DNA of 64,000 nucleotides from Site-B1 sp963827785 (GCA_963827785.1 CAWHCT010000018.1:1-64000), one strand, 5' to 3'. Positions 48,463 to 59,748 are shown, counted from the first letter of the stretch. Notes: generated by a model not told the origin, from the letters alone. Made by a program: numbers and translations.

Positions 48463-50107
48463 TTAATTTACTTCTTTATAATGCTTTAGCAGATTTTTAG
48501 TTGAAGAATCATGAATATTTGAAGACTTACCATTTATTTCATCGAGAATAGTTGAAGCAAGCTTTTTTCCAAGTTCCACACCAAATTGGTCATAGCTGAA
48601 AATATTCCAGATAATACCCTGCACAAATATTTTATGCTCATACATGGCGATTAGCTTTCCTAAACTCTCAGGTGTTAGTTTATTAATGAAAATACTGTTT
48701 GTTGGTTTATTTCCTTCGAAAATCTTAAATGGTAATAAAATATCTTTTTCTGATTGCGATAAATTTGTAGATTTTAATTCTGATAACACTTCTTCTTCGG
48801 TTTTTCCGTACATAAGTGCTTCAGTTTGCGCCAGATAATTTGAGATCAACTTATCCTGATGGTCCTTATTTCCATGTAAACTATGCACAAATCCAATAAA
48901 ATCTGCCGGAATTAATTTTGTGCCTTGATGGATGAGTTGGAAAAATGCGTGTTGTGCATTCGTTCCCGGTTCACCCCAAATGATAGTTCCTGTTTGATAG
49001 GGTATTGTCTTACCTTTCCTGTCCACACTTTTGCCATTACTTTCCATAATACCTTGTTGCAGATAAGTTGCAAACTGATTCAAATATTGAGAATATGGAA
49101 TAATCGCTTCGGTCTCAGCATGAAAAAAGTTATTATACCAAACACTTATAAGTGCTAATGTCACTGGAATATTGGACTCGAATGGTTCATTTTTAAAATG
49201 CAGGTCCATTTTGTTTGCACCATCCAAAAGAGCTTCAAAATTTTTGTATCCAACGGCTAAACTTATGGTTAATCCTACGGCACTCCAAAGTGAAAATCGG
49301 CCGCCAACCCAGTCCCACATTGGGAAAATATTCTTTTCTTCTATACCGAATTCCTTAACTTTAGAAATATTAGTGGATACAGCCACAAAATGTTTAGCAA
49401 TAGCCTTCTCATTGGCAGTTTTTAAAAACCAGTTTCTAATAGTATTTGCATTAGAAAGGGTTTCCTGAGTAGTAAATGTTTTAGATACTATTACGAACAA
49501 TGTTGTTTCAGGATCTAATGTTTTTATAATTTCATTTACATGATCACCATCCACATTGCTCACAAAATGTGTTTTTAATCTATTTTTATAATACTGAAGA
49601 GAGTCAACTACCATAGCAGGTCCAAGATCTGAGCCGCCAATACCAATATTAACAACATCTGTAAATTCTTTATTGGTGTATCCCTTAAGTTGACCTTTGA
49701 CAACTTTATTGGTAAAATCTTCAATTTTTTTCTTTACTTCAAATATTTCAGGAATCACATTAACACCATCAACAATAACTTTTTCTGTTTTTGGAGCTCT
49801 TAAAGCCGTATGTAAAACGGCCCTGTTTTCTGTTTGATTGATTATATCTCCGGAGAAGTATTTTTTAATTGCATCCTTTAATTCAACCTCGTTTGCAAGT
49901 TCAACCAACAATTTTAATGTTTCATCTATTGATTCTGTTCTTTGAATAATCAACATAAAAATCTTCCCATTTTATAGTGAATTTACTCGCTCTTCCCGAA
50001 TCCTTTTTAAAAAGATCCTTCATTTGAACTTGCTTTATCTCTTTAAAATGTTCCGATAATTTTTTCCAGGATTTGGTTTTGGTTGGGTTGATACTTTTTA
50101 AAGACAT
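48463..50107 (-). CDS. pgi: Glucose-6-phosphate isomerase, one frameshift
   Basis: A glycolytic isomerase, about 547 residues when bridged. The N-terminus (MSLKSINPTKTKSWKKLSEHF ... DFYVDYSKNRIN) is in one frame; an extra base near 49927 then shifts to DETLKLLVELANEVELKD. Both PGI signatures are present: DWVGGRFSLWSAVGL and SYDQFGVELGKKLA, plus YYNNFF-type SIS contacts (WYNNFFHAETEAIIPYSQ). It begins three bases after the M23 peptidase gene and is co-transcribed with it. A sequence error is likely. Confidence 0.94.
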
Positions 50108-50110
50108 GTT

Positions 50111-51355
50111 TTATAGATTGGTTTCCGAAAAGGAAATGTTATCAATTTGGCTTTTTAAATCTTTTATAAACTCAAAATAGATTGGTTTCATATTCACATC
50201 CATTGGCTTGGCTTCCGGTAATTTTTGCTTGTATGGGTCAACCTGAACACCATTTTTCCAAAATCTGTAACAAACATGCGGGCCTGATGCAAGACCTGTA
50301 CTGCCAACTAAACCAATAACTTCTCCCTGTTTCACAAAATCGCCTACTTTCACCTTCCGTTTGCTCATATGTAGATATTGGGTTGAATAAGTGGCATTAT
50401 GCTTAATTTTTACATAATTACCATTACCCATAGTATATCCCGATTTTGTTACAGTTCCATTGGCCGTAGTAATGATTGGAGTTCCTCTTTGGGCTGCATA
50501 ATCTGTCCCTTTGTGTGCTTTCCATCTTTTTTGAACCGGATGAAATCTATTTCGTGAAAAACGAGATGAAATTCTTGTGCTAAATTTTAAAGGAGCCTTT
50601 AAAAATGCTTTTCTAAGCGTTTTTCCTTCCTCATCAAAGTAATCAGGAATATGATTAATGGTGTCTGCCACGAATTGAAAAGCATAAAAAGGTCTGTTAT
50701 TATGCTCAAAATATGCCGACTTGATCTGATCAATACCAACATAAGTCGTGTCATCAATAAATTTTTCTGTAAAAACTATTTTAAATCTGTCCCCTTTCTG
50801 AAGTTTAAAAAAGTCAATGGTCCAGGCATATATAGTTGACAGGTCATTGGCTATATTATAACTTAACCCTTGTTCTTTAATTGTTTCCGACAGTGAACTG
50901 TTTATTACTCCGGTTGCAGTATTTTCAACAATTTTCAGGGGTTTACTCTTTCTGTGCGCAACAATGGTATCTCTAAAATCCACAACAACATAATCAATCC
51001 TGTTGGGTTGATAAATGAATACCTGCGGTTTGTTAAGGGAATCAGGTGATTTTAAAATGGTGTATGGCTTATTGACATTCAATTTTCGGGCATCAAAGCT
51101 GTCTTTAATAGCTGTAGTTATATTGGCAATCTCACCATAACTTAAATTATTGTTGAATAGCAATTGACCAAAACTATCACCATTTCTAATAGTATCCTGA
51201 ACTACATTAAAATCGTCGAAATTAAATCCGAACTCAACCCTTGGAACTTTAATAGGTTCAACCAACCGTGTTACCGGTATTTCCAAAGGAGTCACTTCTT
51301 TTTTACATGCAATAAAACTTATGATTAGTATAAATAATGCTATTAATTTTTTCAA
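50111..51355 (-). CDS. M23 family metallopeptidase lipoprotein
   Basis: A 414-residue predicted lipoprotein (MKKLIALFILIISFIAC) with a C-terminal LytM/M23 zinc peptidase domain acting on peptidoglycan cross-links. Zinc ligands are visible in AHKGTDYAAQRGTPI (His and Asp) and GPHVCYRFW (His), with the second catalytic His in YLHMSKR. The N-terminal 250 residues (NNNLSYGEIANITTAI, SYNIANDLSTIYAWTIDFF) resemble the OapA/LysM-like domain of MepM-type enzymes. It lies between kynA and pgi. Confidence 0.92.
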   Translation of the reverse strand: MKKLIALFILIISFIACKKEVTPLEIPVTRLVEPIKVPRVEFGFNFDDFNVVQDTIRNGDSFGQLLFNNNLSYGEIANITTAIKDSFDARKLNVNKPYTILKSPDSLNKPQVFIYQPNRIDYVVVDFRDTIVAHRKSKPLKIVENTATGVINSSLSETIKEQGLSYNIANDLSTIYAWTIDFFKLQKGDRFKIVFTEKFIDDTTYVGIDQIKSAYFEHNNRPFYAFQFVADTINHIPDYFDEEGKTLRKAFLKAPLKFSTRISSRFSRNRFHPVQKRWKAHKGTDYAAQRGTPIITTANGTVTKSGYTMGNGNYVKIKHNATYSTQYLHMSKRKVKVGDFVKQGEVIGLVGSTGLASGPHVCYRFWKNGVQVDPYKQKLPEAKPMDVNMKPIYFEFIKDLKSQIDNISFSETNL

Positions 51356-51372
51356 TTTCTTAGATTATGGTT

Positions 51373-52293
51373 TTAAAGATTCATTCCCCAATTTTCAAGT
51401 TCTTCTTTGGTCCAAACTTCCGGGAAAAATATTCTGCGTTGATATCTTGGATGCATGTATTTAACCCATTCGCTTCCACCAGTAGCTTCAGCTGTTTCAC
51501 CATTTATATTGAGATAATGATTTGCGGCGTTGTAATGAGCCATAACCCATTGAATGTTTACAGTATGATCATAGTGCCTCATTGCACCAATCAAATCTTT
51601 ATCTGTCTTTACTTTCTGCGGTAATTCCTTAAATCTGGTCCACAGATTTCTGGTATTATAATATTTTGTAAAACTAATAAATTCTTCTTTATATTTTGCT
51701 TCAAAAGCTTTTAATAAATATGATTTTTTGCCTGTTTTATAATCTTTACCGGCAGCCTGCCAATACAAATGTTCCAAGGCATGCTCATAAGGAGTTTCTC
51801 TGTCAATAGTTGCTCTGAATTTTTTATCGATCAGATTAATTAGTTCGGTAGAGGCAAATTCAATTTTCCTGTATTGTGCACTTTGAAAACCGCTTCCCGG
51901 AGTTAATGTGGTTCTGAATTTCATGTATTGTTCAACCTCCATTCCATCTCTCATAATATTGAATGATGAGGTAAGCATGTCGAAATATCGACTTATCCGT
52001 CTGAGTTTTTCTGAGAAAAAGGAAGCTGTTAGATCTTCCTGGCGGGCAACCTGTTCAATCTCCCAAAGAACCATTTTAAAAATCAATTCATTGATTTGAT
52101 GATACATGATAAACACCATCTCGTCTGGAAGCGTTGTCCGTTGAATTTGAAGATTTAAAAGCGCATCGGTGTGTATATAATCCCAATAATTTATTGGTTT
52201 GCTATGCAGTAATCCTTCAAGATGGGTTTCCAGATCCTGATCAATGCTATTGTATTTTTCTTTTAATTGTTTGGTTAGTTTTTCAACACTCAT
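51373..52293 (-). CDS. kynA: Tryptophan 2,3-dioxygenase
   Basis: A 306-residue haem dioxygenase opening the indole ring to N-formylkynurenine. Conserved IMYHQINELIFKMVLWEI contains the active-site His65; the likely proximal haem ligand is His253 (QWVMAHYNAANHYL) and TGGSEWVKYM supplies the substrate-amino-group loop. It is helical throughout, with no signal peptide. The ATG overlaps the stop of the DUF3108 gene, so the two are coupled. Confidence 0.94.
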   Translation of the reverse strand: MSVEKLTKQLKEKYNSIDQDLETHLEGLLHSKPINYWDYIHTDALLNLQIQRTTLPDEMVFIMYHQINELIFKMVLWEIEQVARQEDLTASFFSEKLRRISRYFDMLTSSFNIMRDGMEVEQYMKFRTTLTPGSGFQSAQYRKIEFASTELINLIDKKFRATIDRETPYEHALEHLYWQAAGKDYKTGKKSYLLKAFEAKYKEEFISFTKYYNTRNLWTRFKELPQKVKTDKDLIGAMRHYDHTVNIQWVMAHYNAANHYLNINGETAEATGGSEWVKYMHPRYQRRIFFPEVWTKEELENWGMNL

Positions 52294-53075
52294 TAATTAT
52301 CAATATATATTTCAAAAGGATATTTTAATCCTTTAAATGCTTCCAGATCTGCACGTAACGATCCTACAGCCAGGTCTGCCTTTATGCGCAAAGGTATTTT
52401 ATTTTTGTCATTCGAAACCCAAAGCGTTAAACTTTCTTCTTCTTTAAAAACTCTTCCGGCCATGACATAGGGTCTGAATTTTAAAGTGTTTACTTTTCCG
52501 AATTGAGTATTTATTAATTCTTCTCCTAAATATTTCAGTTTAAAACCATAATTTTCTTCATCAAAAAACATGTTGACAGAAGCTTCATCGCCAATCTTTA
52601 AGTTGTCCACGTCTATACTATTGCGCAGATAATAATAAGTTGAAACCATGTCCTGTATATTTTCTTTTGTAGTGAAGACCTTCTTGACATTCCTTTTTTT
52701 GTTATGAACAAAGGCCTTATTATTGACGTGATCAAATTCAATTTCGATATTCTTGGTATGACCACCTTCATCAATATTTCTAATAAATTTATAAGGAGCT
52801 CCTGTTACTTTATCAATGTAACTTTCATAGACATCCTTTACTTTAAAGAACCATTTTATTGCTCCTGTTGTCCATCCCATGCCTTGAATGTGATAAACAT
52901 CTTTGCCATTATATTTGTAGTCTCTCACCGATAAAGTTGCATTCCCGGCTTTAAGGAATCCACTGTAACTCATTCTGAATCTGAACCATTCACCCCCTTC
53001 ATATGAGGATTCCTGTTCAGGAAAGGAACCTTGAAATAAGAAAATAGCTGCTATTGTAAGTAGTGTCTTGTTCAT
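52293..53075 (-). CDS. DUF3108 exported protein
   Basis: About 260 residues from ATG 53075 (MNKTLLTIAAIFLFQGSFP), giving a signal peptide; the ATG four codons upstream is the alternative. The domain (GEWFRFRMSYSGFLKAGNATL, GWTTGAIKWFFKVKDVYESY, LKFRPYVMAGRVF) is DUF3108, a beta-rich periplasmic or outer-membrane-linked family of unknown role. Co-transcribed with kynA. Confidence 0.9.
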   Translation of the reverse strand: MNKTLLTIAAIFLFQGSFPEQESSYEGGEWFRFRMSYSGFLKAGNATLSVRDYKYNGKDVYHIQGMGWTTGAIKWFFKVKDVYESYIDKVTGAPYKFIRNIDEGGHTKNIEIEFDHVNNKAFVHNKKRNVKKVFTTKENIQDMVSTYYYLRNSIDVDNLKIGDEASVNMFFDEENYGFKLKYLGEELINTQFGKVNTLKFRPYVMAGRVFKEEESLTLWVSNDKNKIPLRIKADLAVGSLRADLEAFKGLKYPFEIYIDN

Positions 53076-53154
53076 TTGTAAAATCAATCTTTTATAACTT
53101 CTTAAATCATTTTTTATTATAATTTACAATTACTGTTCCAAAAGTTAAAAACCA

Positions 53155-53183
53155 AAAACTCCATCAAATATAATGGAGTTTTT
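53155..53183 (-). terminator. Terminator after hppD
   Basis: AAAACTCCAT, eight-base loop, ATGGAGTTTTT, lying 23 bases beyond the hppD stop and before the DUF3108 gene, so it separates two transcription units. Confidence 0.8.
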
Positions 53184-53205
53184 AAAAAGTTATATTAAGT
53201 ACTTG

Positions 53206-54367
53206 TTAAAGTGTGCCCCTAAGTTGCTGTTCGCGTTCAATAGATTCAAAAAGGGCTTTAAAATTCCCTGCTCCAAATCCGCGAGCTCCCATGCGCTGGA
53301 TAATCTCAAAGAATAAGGTTGGCCTGTCTTCAACAGGTTTTGTAAAGATCTGCAACAAGTATCCTTCTTCATCTGCATCAACCAGGATCGAAAGCTTTTG
53401 AAGCTCTTTGATATCTTCTTTTAACATATGCTTATGTTCTCCCAATCGTTTTGGAATTTCGTCATAATAAGCCTGAGGTGGCGGAGGCAAGAATTCTACT
53501 CCTCTTGCTTTTAATTCACGAATTGTATCAATAATGTCGTCTGTTGCAACAGCTATGTGCTGTACTCCAGATCCTTCGTAAAAATCCAGATATTCTTCTA
53601 TCTGAGATTTTTTCTTTCCTTTAGCAGGCTCGTTAATAGGGAATTTAATTCTACCATTTCCATTGCTCATTACTTTACTCATAAGTGCTGAGTATTCCGT
53701 ATGGATTTGTTTGTCATCAAACGATAAGAAATTTTCAAATCCCATCACATCTTCATACCATTTCACCCAATGGTTCATTTCGCCCCAGCCAACATTTCCC
53801 ACCATATGATCAATATATTTCAAGCCTACAGACGACGGATTATAATCTGATTTCCATTCCTTATAACCGGGTAAAAATATTCCTTTGTAATTCTTGCGTT
53901 CCACAAACATATGAACCGTTTCACCATATGTATGGATTCCGGCTCTTACTACTTCTCCTTGATTCATCTTTTTCAACTGTTGGTTCCATGAAAGATTTTG
54001 CCCCTCGCTTGGTGGTTTCTTCAAAAGCTTTTTTTGCATCTTCTACCCAAAGGGCAATGACTTTTACCCCGTCACCATGTTTTTTAAGATGATCATTGAT
54101 AGGTGAGCCACTGTTCAATGGAGTAGTTAGTACCAATCGTATCTTATCTTGTTTTAAAACATAACTTGCTCTGTCCTTAACCCCAGTTTCTAATCCTGCA
54201 TAGGCCAATGATTGAAAACCAAATGCAGTTTTATAAAAATGCGCCGATTGTTTTGCGTTTCCAACATAAAACTCGACATAATCTGTGCCTAAAAGGGGAA
54301 GAAAATCTTGTGCTCCTTCAAATATTTTTTCTAAACCGTAATCAACGGATTTTATATCTTTACTCAT
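53206..54367 (-). CDS. hppD: 4-hydroxyphenylpyruvate dioxygenase, one frameshift
   Basis: An iron dioxygenase of the VOC fold converting 4-hydroxyphenylpyruvate to homogentisate; about 386 residues when bridged. N-terminal half: LPLLGTDYVEFYVGNAKQSA, GSPINDHLKKHGDGVKVIAL. C-terminal half: YIDHMVGNVGWGEM (His ligand), GVQHIAVATDDI (His ligand), LQIFTKPVEDRPTLFFEIIQ (Glu ligand) and the gating helix GAGNFKALFESIEREQ. At 53959-53960 an extra base on the coding strand (TCAAGG for TCAGG) splits it; DESGEVVRAGIHTYGE restores it. It follows hmgA by 13 bases. Confidence 0.94.
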
Positions 54368-54380
54368 TGTGAAATAATTT

Positions 54381-55537
54381 TTATTGTAACCAGGATTTAT
54401 AATAATCGTTATCAGCTATTTTTAAGGCATCTTCTGTAACTTGAAGTGGTTTGAATGTATCCACCATAACTGCTAATTCTTCTGTTTCTTTTTTACCAAT
54501 ACTCCTTTCAGTAGCTCCGGGATGAGGACCATGAGGTATTCCGGCAGGATGCAACGAAATATGTCCTGCCTCTACATCATTACGACTCATAAAATCGCCA
54601 TCAACATAATACAATACTTCGTCACTGTCAATATTACTATGGTTGTAAGGTGCAGGAATGGATTCGGATGATAGTCATATAGTCTTGGAACAAAACTGCA
54701 CACCACAAAAGCATCTGTTTCAAAAGTTTGATGTACAGGTGGCGGTTGATGAATTCGTCCTGTTATTGGTTCAAAATCATGTATGGAAAATGCATAGGGA
54801 TAGTTGTAGCCATCATAACCAACGACATCAAAAGGATGAGATGCATAGATCATGTCAAAAATTTCATTTTTCTTTTTGACTTTTATAAGGAACTCACCTT
54901 TTTCGTTATAAGTCTCCAGTTCTTCTGGTCTCCTGATATCTCGTTCGCAAAAAGGAGAATGTTCAAGCAATTGCCCAAACCAGTTTCGGTATCTTTTTGG
55001 GGTGTAAATAGGCCTGTACGATTCTACAATAAATAATCTGTTGTCCGTTGAATCAAAATCTATTTTGTAGATCATGCCTCTGGGAATAATTAGGTAATCA
55101 CCATATTTAAAATCTAAATTCCCAAACATGGTTCGTAATTTGCCACTGCCCTTATGGATAAAGATCAATTCATCTGCATCTGTATTCTTGTAAAAGTAAT
55201 CTTTAACGGAATCCTTAGGAGCGGCCAATATTATGTTGCAATCGGAATTTGTTAAAATCACTTTTCTGCTTAACAGGTAGTCTGATTCAGGTTTGACCTG
55301 AAATCCTCTGAATCTGTATGATTGCATGTTGTTAGCCTTTGCTATTTTGGGAGCAACGCTATATTGTTTTTTGATCTCTTTGACCTGAGTTGGGCGTTGT
55401 TCATGATAACTGTTTGTCGACATTCCATCAAAACCAATAGTTCCAAAAAGTTGTTCATAATATAAACTACCATCGGGTTTTCTGAATTGTGTATGTCTTT
55501 TAGGCGGAATTTTACCCAGTTTATGATAAAATGGCAT
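54381..55537 (-). CDS. hmgA: Homogentisate 1,2-dioxygenase, one frameshift
   Basis: A ring-cleaving iron dioxygenase giving maleylacetoacetate; about 385 residues when bridged. It has the family start (MPFYHKLGKIPPKRHTQFRK), GDYLIIPRGMIYKID, FVVCSFVPRLYDYHP, HISLHPAGIPHGPHPGATE with the iron-binding histidines. Near 54661-54664 one base is lost; restoring it gives HPNSIPAPYNHSNIDSDEVL and joins the two frames. First gene of the hmgA-hppD unit; maleylacetoacetate isomerase and fumarylacetoacetase genes are not in the window. Confidence 0.93.
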
Positions 55538-55646
55538 AAGAATTATATTTTAAATTATCCGGATTATTATATTTTTATTCACTTTAATTGGTCTCATACA
55601 AATATCGTGAAATTTGGAGTAAATTCTTCTTTCTTGTTAAAAAGCG

Positions 55647-57869
55647 TTAAAACCACAAACCTAAATTGAAAAACCAATATCCTTCCTTTGTTTCAGGTGA
55701 ATATGAATATTTCCCCTCTATTGGTCCTAAAAAGGTTTCCAGTGAGTATCCTAAAGCATAACCCGTAAAATCCGGATCTGTAATCCATTCAGCGTTTTCA
55801 AATATATCATCTGCTACATTCGCAAAATTTGAAGAAAAAATAATATGGTTCTTATTAAAGATTTCATAGTCCAAATTAATCGTGCCTTTTACAAAACTGT
55901 TTCCTGTTAATGATATAAAATCATAACCGTAAAATGAAACAAAATTGTTTATAAAGTTATTTCCATATCCTCCTAAAACAAAATTCAGTGAATTCACAGA
56001 ATTATTTCCGACTTGAAATCCTCCTTGAGTACTAAGGTGAGCGGAAAACTTATTAGAGAGTTTAAAGGCATAACCTATATCTGCTTTTGCTATAGAGAAT
56101 TCTGAAAAATTATTGTTAAAGTCTGACGAGAAGAGGTATAAATTAAAATCGCCATTAAAATAGAAGCCTTTAGAAGGGAAATATTTATTATCGTAGGTGT
56201 CGTATTTTAAATTTCCGAAAAAACTAAAAAAGTCACTGTCTTCAAAGACGGTTTTATCCTCATTGCTGTTTTCAACATAGGTTTCGGAATCATAATTTAA
56301 ATGTTTCAATTCTGCTCCAATCCTGAGTCTGAAATCTTTTTTAAACAGCGTTTGCAAATAAGCCTGATTAGTAAAATCAACGAGTTCGACATCTATTTTA
56401 TTCAATGTTGTATTTTCAAGATCTTCAGGCGAAAGCAGAAGTGCAGCACTTACATTTCTATTAAAAGTGTTTAATCTGGAATTTACGCCAATACTCCAAT
56501 AAAGCCCTTTATCGATGTAATATTCAAAATTATATCTAATGTTATCACCTAAAATTAAGTCGATAGATGTAAGATCATTATTAAAGAACAAACGTTTATG
56601 TGTCAAATTAATTAAGGCAGCACTTTTGTAAAGTTCGTCAAAATGCACACCTGCCTTTAAAAGCGTTTTAGTATCACTTTCCTTAATATTTGTTGTTAAA
56701 TGATATCCATCAATATCAAGTTTAAATTGATAAGACAAGTCATCAAAATTGTTGGTTGCGACCAAATTGTTTACACCATTAATGAAATCATTATAACTAA
56801 TAGTTTGATTGTTCTTAAATTTTAATTTGCCTAGTATATACGATCTGGAATATTTTTCATTTCCGTTTAGTGTAATTGTTTTGATCTTTAAGCTATCCAA
56901 TTGAGGAGGATTGATACCTTTTAATGGTTTTTTACTTTGATTTTTGACAATTTCAATTAGTTTCTCACTATGCAGCTGAGTGGCTTTTTCACCATTTGAT
57001 ATGATTTTTTTCCCTTGATTAAAAGACACAACATTAAAATCTTCAATGTTTGGTCTAATATAGATATCAGTCAATTTTGATTTCAAGCTCATATCTCTAA
57101 TCGTTCTATAATTATTGATCTGAAGTAAAATATCAGGAGCTGACTTTAACCCGGCTCTATCGAGAAGGTCATCCTGAACGTCTACACCAATAATGACATC
57201 TACTCCTTTTGCTTTGAGTTCGTTTAGTGGATAATTATTTGTCACACCGCCATCAATAAGCATCCTGCCATTGATGTAAACCGGTTGAAATAATGATGGT
57301 AATGCTCCACTGGCCCTAACAGATTGTGCTAAATTGCCTGAATCTAAGATCACGCTTTGACCTGTCTCGGCATCTGTAGCCATGCAGAAAAATGGTATTT
57401 GCAGCAAATTAAAATCTTCAATTTCTGAAACAAACAAAGTTAATTTTGAAAGTAGATTAAATACATTTTGACCTTTAGAAATTGCAGAAGGCAATGAGAC
57501 CTTAAATTTGTTAAACGGTAAAGTTATGGCGTATTTCTCTGTCTGTTCTTTCTCATAAAAAGTTCTGGCAGCTCGTGGGATATTATCGTTTATAAGGTCG
57601 TCGAAATTTAAACCATTAAAAATAGAATCCAGTTGTTTTCCAGAGTAACCTGAAGCATATAAAGAACCAATTATTGCGCCCATGCTTGTTCCGGCAATAT
57701 GATCGATTCGTATACCCAAACTATCAATAGTTTTAAGAACTCCAATATGAGCAAGACCTTTAGCTCCACCACCGCTTAATACCAAACCAACCTTTAGGTC
57801 ATTTTGTGGTGCTTCCTGCGAAAAGACAGGGATGCACGCTAAAAAACAGATGATAAAAAGTTTTTTCAA
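55647..57869 (-). CDS. Patatin-like phospholipase fused to an outer-membrane barrel
   Basis: A 740-residue exported protein: signal peptide, patatin domain with oxyanion GGGAKG (33-38), nucleophile Ser62 (GTSMG) and Asp206 (DGG), a POTRA-like stretch (about 310-390, TLNGNEKYSRSYILGKLKF) and a C-terminal barrel ending YWFFNLGLWF. This is the type Vd (PlpD-like) architecture, in which the barrel exports or displays the lipase. It starts two bases after the uvrC stop, so the two are probably co-transcribed. Confidence 0.92.
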   Translation of the reverse strand: MKKLFIICFLACIPVFSQEAPQNDLKVGLVLSGGGAKGLAHIGVLKTIDSLGIRIDHIAGTSMGAIIGSLYASGYSGKQLDSIFNGLNFDDLINDNIPRAARTFYEKEQTEKYAITLPFNKFKVSLPSAISKGQNVFNLLSKLTLFVSEIEDFNLLQIPFFCMATDAETGQSVILDSGNLAQSVRASGALPSLFQPVYINGRMLIDGGVTNNYPLNELKAKGVDVIIGVDVQDDLLDRAGLKSAPDILLQINNYRTIRDMSLKSKLTDIYIRPNIEDFNVVSFNQGKKIISNGEKATQLHSEKLIEIVKNQSKKPLKGINPPQLDSLKIKTITLNGNEKYSRSYILGKLKFKNNQTISYNDFINGVNNLVATNNFDDLSYQFKLDIDGYHLTTNIKESDTKTLLKAGVHFDELYKSAALINLTHKRLFFNNDLTSIDLILGDNIRYNFEYYIDKGLYWSIGVNSRLNTFNRNVSAALLLSPEDLENTTLNKIDVELVDFTNQAYLQTLFKKDFRLRIGAELKHLNYDSETYVENSNEDKTVFEDSDFFSFFGNLKYDTYDNKYFPSKGFYFNGDFNLYLFSSDFNNNFSEFSIAKADIGYAFKLSNKFSAHLSTQGGFQVGNNSVNSLNFVLGGYGNNFINNFVSFYGYDFISLTGNSFVKGTINLDYEIFNKNHIIFSSNFANVADDIFENAEWITDPDFTGYALGYSLETFLGPIEGKYSYSPETKEGYWFFNLGLWF

Positions 57870-57871
57870 AT

Positions 57872-59666
57872 TTATTTATTTTGATAATGGTTCATTATTT
57901 TAACAGCTCTTGAAGCACCGATTACTTTTTCCAGATCTTCGAAATTAGCTTCACTTATCCTTTTTGCCGATTTGAAATGTTTTAATAATTCCACTATGGT
58001 TTTCTCTCCAATCCCCGGAATGGTTTCAAGTTCTGTATTTAAAGCTGTTTTACTTCTTTTGTTCCTGTGATGCTCAATTCCAAAGCGATGTGCTTCATTA
58101 CGCAATTGTTGGATGATCTTTAAGGTTTCACTTTTTTTATCTAAATATAAGGGAATTGGATCGTTTGGATAGAATAATTCCTCTAATTTTTTTGCAATCC
58201 CAACAATGGCAATTTTACCTCTTAGATCTAAGTATTTCCAGACTTTTTAATGCTGAAGATAGTTGTCCTTTTCCTCCATCAATTATAATTAATTGGGGTA
58301 AAGGCTGGCCTTCTTCTATAAGTCGTTTGTATCGTCTGTATACCACTTCTTCCATTGAGGCAAAATCATCAGGTCCTTCAACAGTTTTTATATTAAAATG
58401 TCTGTAATCCTTTTTACTCGGTTTGCCGTTTTTAAAAACAACACAGGCCGCCACAGGATGTGTTCCTTGTATGTTCGAATTATCAAAGCATTCAATATGC
58501 CTTGGCTCTTCGCTCAAACGCAGATCGCTTTTCATTTGGGCCATAATTCTGTTTACATGTCTGTCCGGGTCTGTGATCTTAATTTGCTTGAAACGCTCCA
58601 TTCGGTAGTATTTAGCATTTCTAATGGAAAGGTCCAAGATGTGTTTTTTATCACCTAATTTTGGAACCGTCACTTTTACATTTTCTCCAATTCTAACTTT
58701 AAATGGCACATATATTTCTTTTGAATTTGAATTAAATCGTTGCCTGAGTTCGACAATGGCTAATTGCAGTAATTCTTTATCGGTTTCTTCAAGCTTCTTT
58801 TTTATTTCTAAAGTGTGTGAACGGATTATTGAGCCATAAGACAATTGCAAAAAATTTATATAACCATAGCTTTCATCGCTTATAATTGAAAACACATCAA
58901 CATTGCTGATCTTTGGGTTGACAATTGTTGATTTTGACTGGTAATTTTGTAAAATTTCAATTTTCTCTTTAATTTTTTGAGCATCTTCAAAATGCATATC
59001 CTCAGCAAATTGTTTCATCTGCTTTTTAAATTGTTGCAGAGAGTCCTTAAAATTTCCTTTTAATATCTCACGAATTGCCTTGATATTTTCAAAATACTCT
59101 TCTTCTGTTTCAAAACCTTCACAAGCTCCTTTACAGTTTCCTAAATGATACTCCAGGCACACTTTATATTTCCCTGATTCTATTTTTTCCGGTGACAGGT
59201 CGTAATTGCAGGTACGCAATTGGTAGAGCCCTTTAATTAGGTCCAACAAGGTTGAAACAGTCCTGACACTGGTGTATGGGCCAAAATATTCTGAACCATC
59301 TTTTATGACTCGCCGTGTTGAGAATACTCTTGGGAATCTTTCTTTTTTAATGCAAATCCAGGGATAGGATTTGTCATCCTTAAGCATCACATTATATCTG
59401 GGTTGATACTTTTTAATTAAATTATTCTCCAGCAGCAAAGCATCGGTTTCTGTTTCTACGACTATGTGTTTTATGTTTGTAATTTTTTTTACAAGTATTC
59501 TAGTTTTTCCGTTATCAAATGTTTTAGTAAAATAAGAACTTACTCGTTTTTTTAAGTTCTTGGCTTTTCCTACATAAATTATTGTACCCTCTTTATCAAA
59601 ATACTGGTACACTCCCGGAGAGTCCGGAAGGGTCTGCAATTGCAATTTCAAGGTAGGATTACTCAT
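57872..59666 (-). CDS. uvrC: Excinuclease ABC subunit C, one frameshift
   Basis: The nucleotide-excision-repair nuclease, about 597 residues when bridged. GIY-YIG domain at the start (DSPGVYQYFDKEGTIIYVGK), Cys-rich linker (CLEYHLGNCKGAC), UVR motif (MHFEDAQKIKEKIEIL), RNase H-like domain (HIECFDNSNIQGTHPVA, LIIIDGGKGQLSSAL) and a C-terminal helix-hairpin-helix pair (LETIPGIGEKTIVELLKHF). An extra base near 58229 ends the first frame; after it, LDLRGKIAIVGIAKKLEELF continues to the end. A -7 element lies six bases before the ATG. Confidence 0.94.
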
Positions 59667-59671
59667 AACTT

Positions 59672-59679
59672 CAAAGGTA
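59672..59679 (-). promoter_or_regulatory. -7 element adjacent to the uvrC start
   Basis: TACCTTTG on the minus strand fits TAnnTTTG and ends six bases before ATG 59666, implying a leaderless message. No good -33. Confidence 0.35.
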
Positions 59680-59748
59680 TATTAAATAGTAGTACTTAAA
59701 AAAAATTGAATTTGTTTTTTGCTATATTGCACCTGTAGTTATTTATAA

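Noticed and set aside
53206..55537. hmgA and hppD as natural pseudogenes
   Set aside because: Each has only one single-base break with full-length conserved sequence on both sides, the same pattern as in essential genes of this window.
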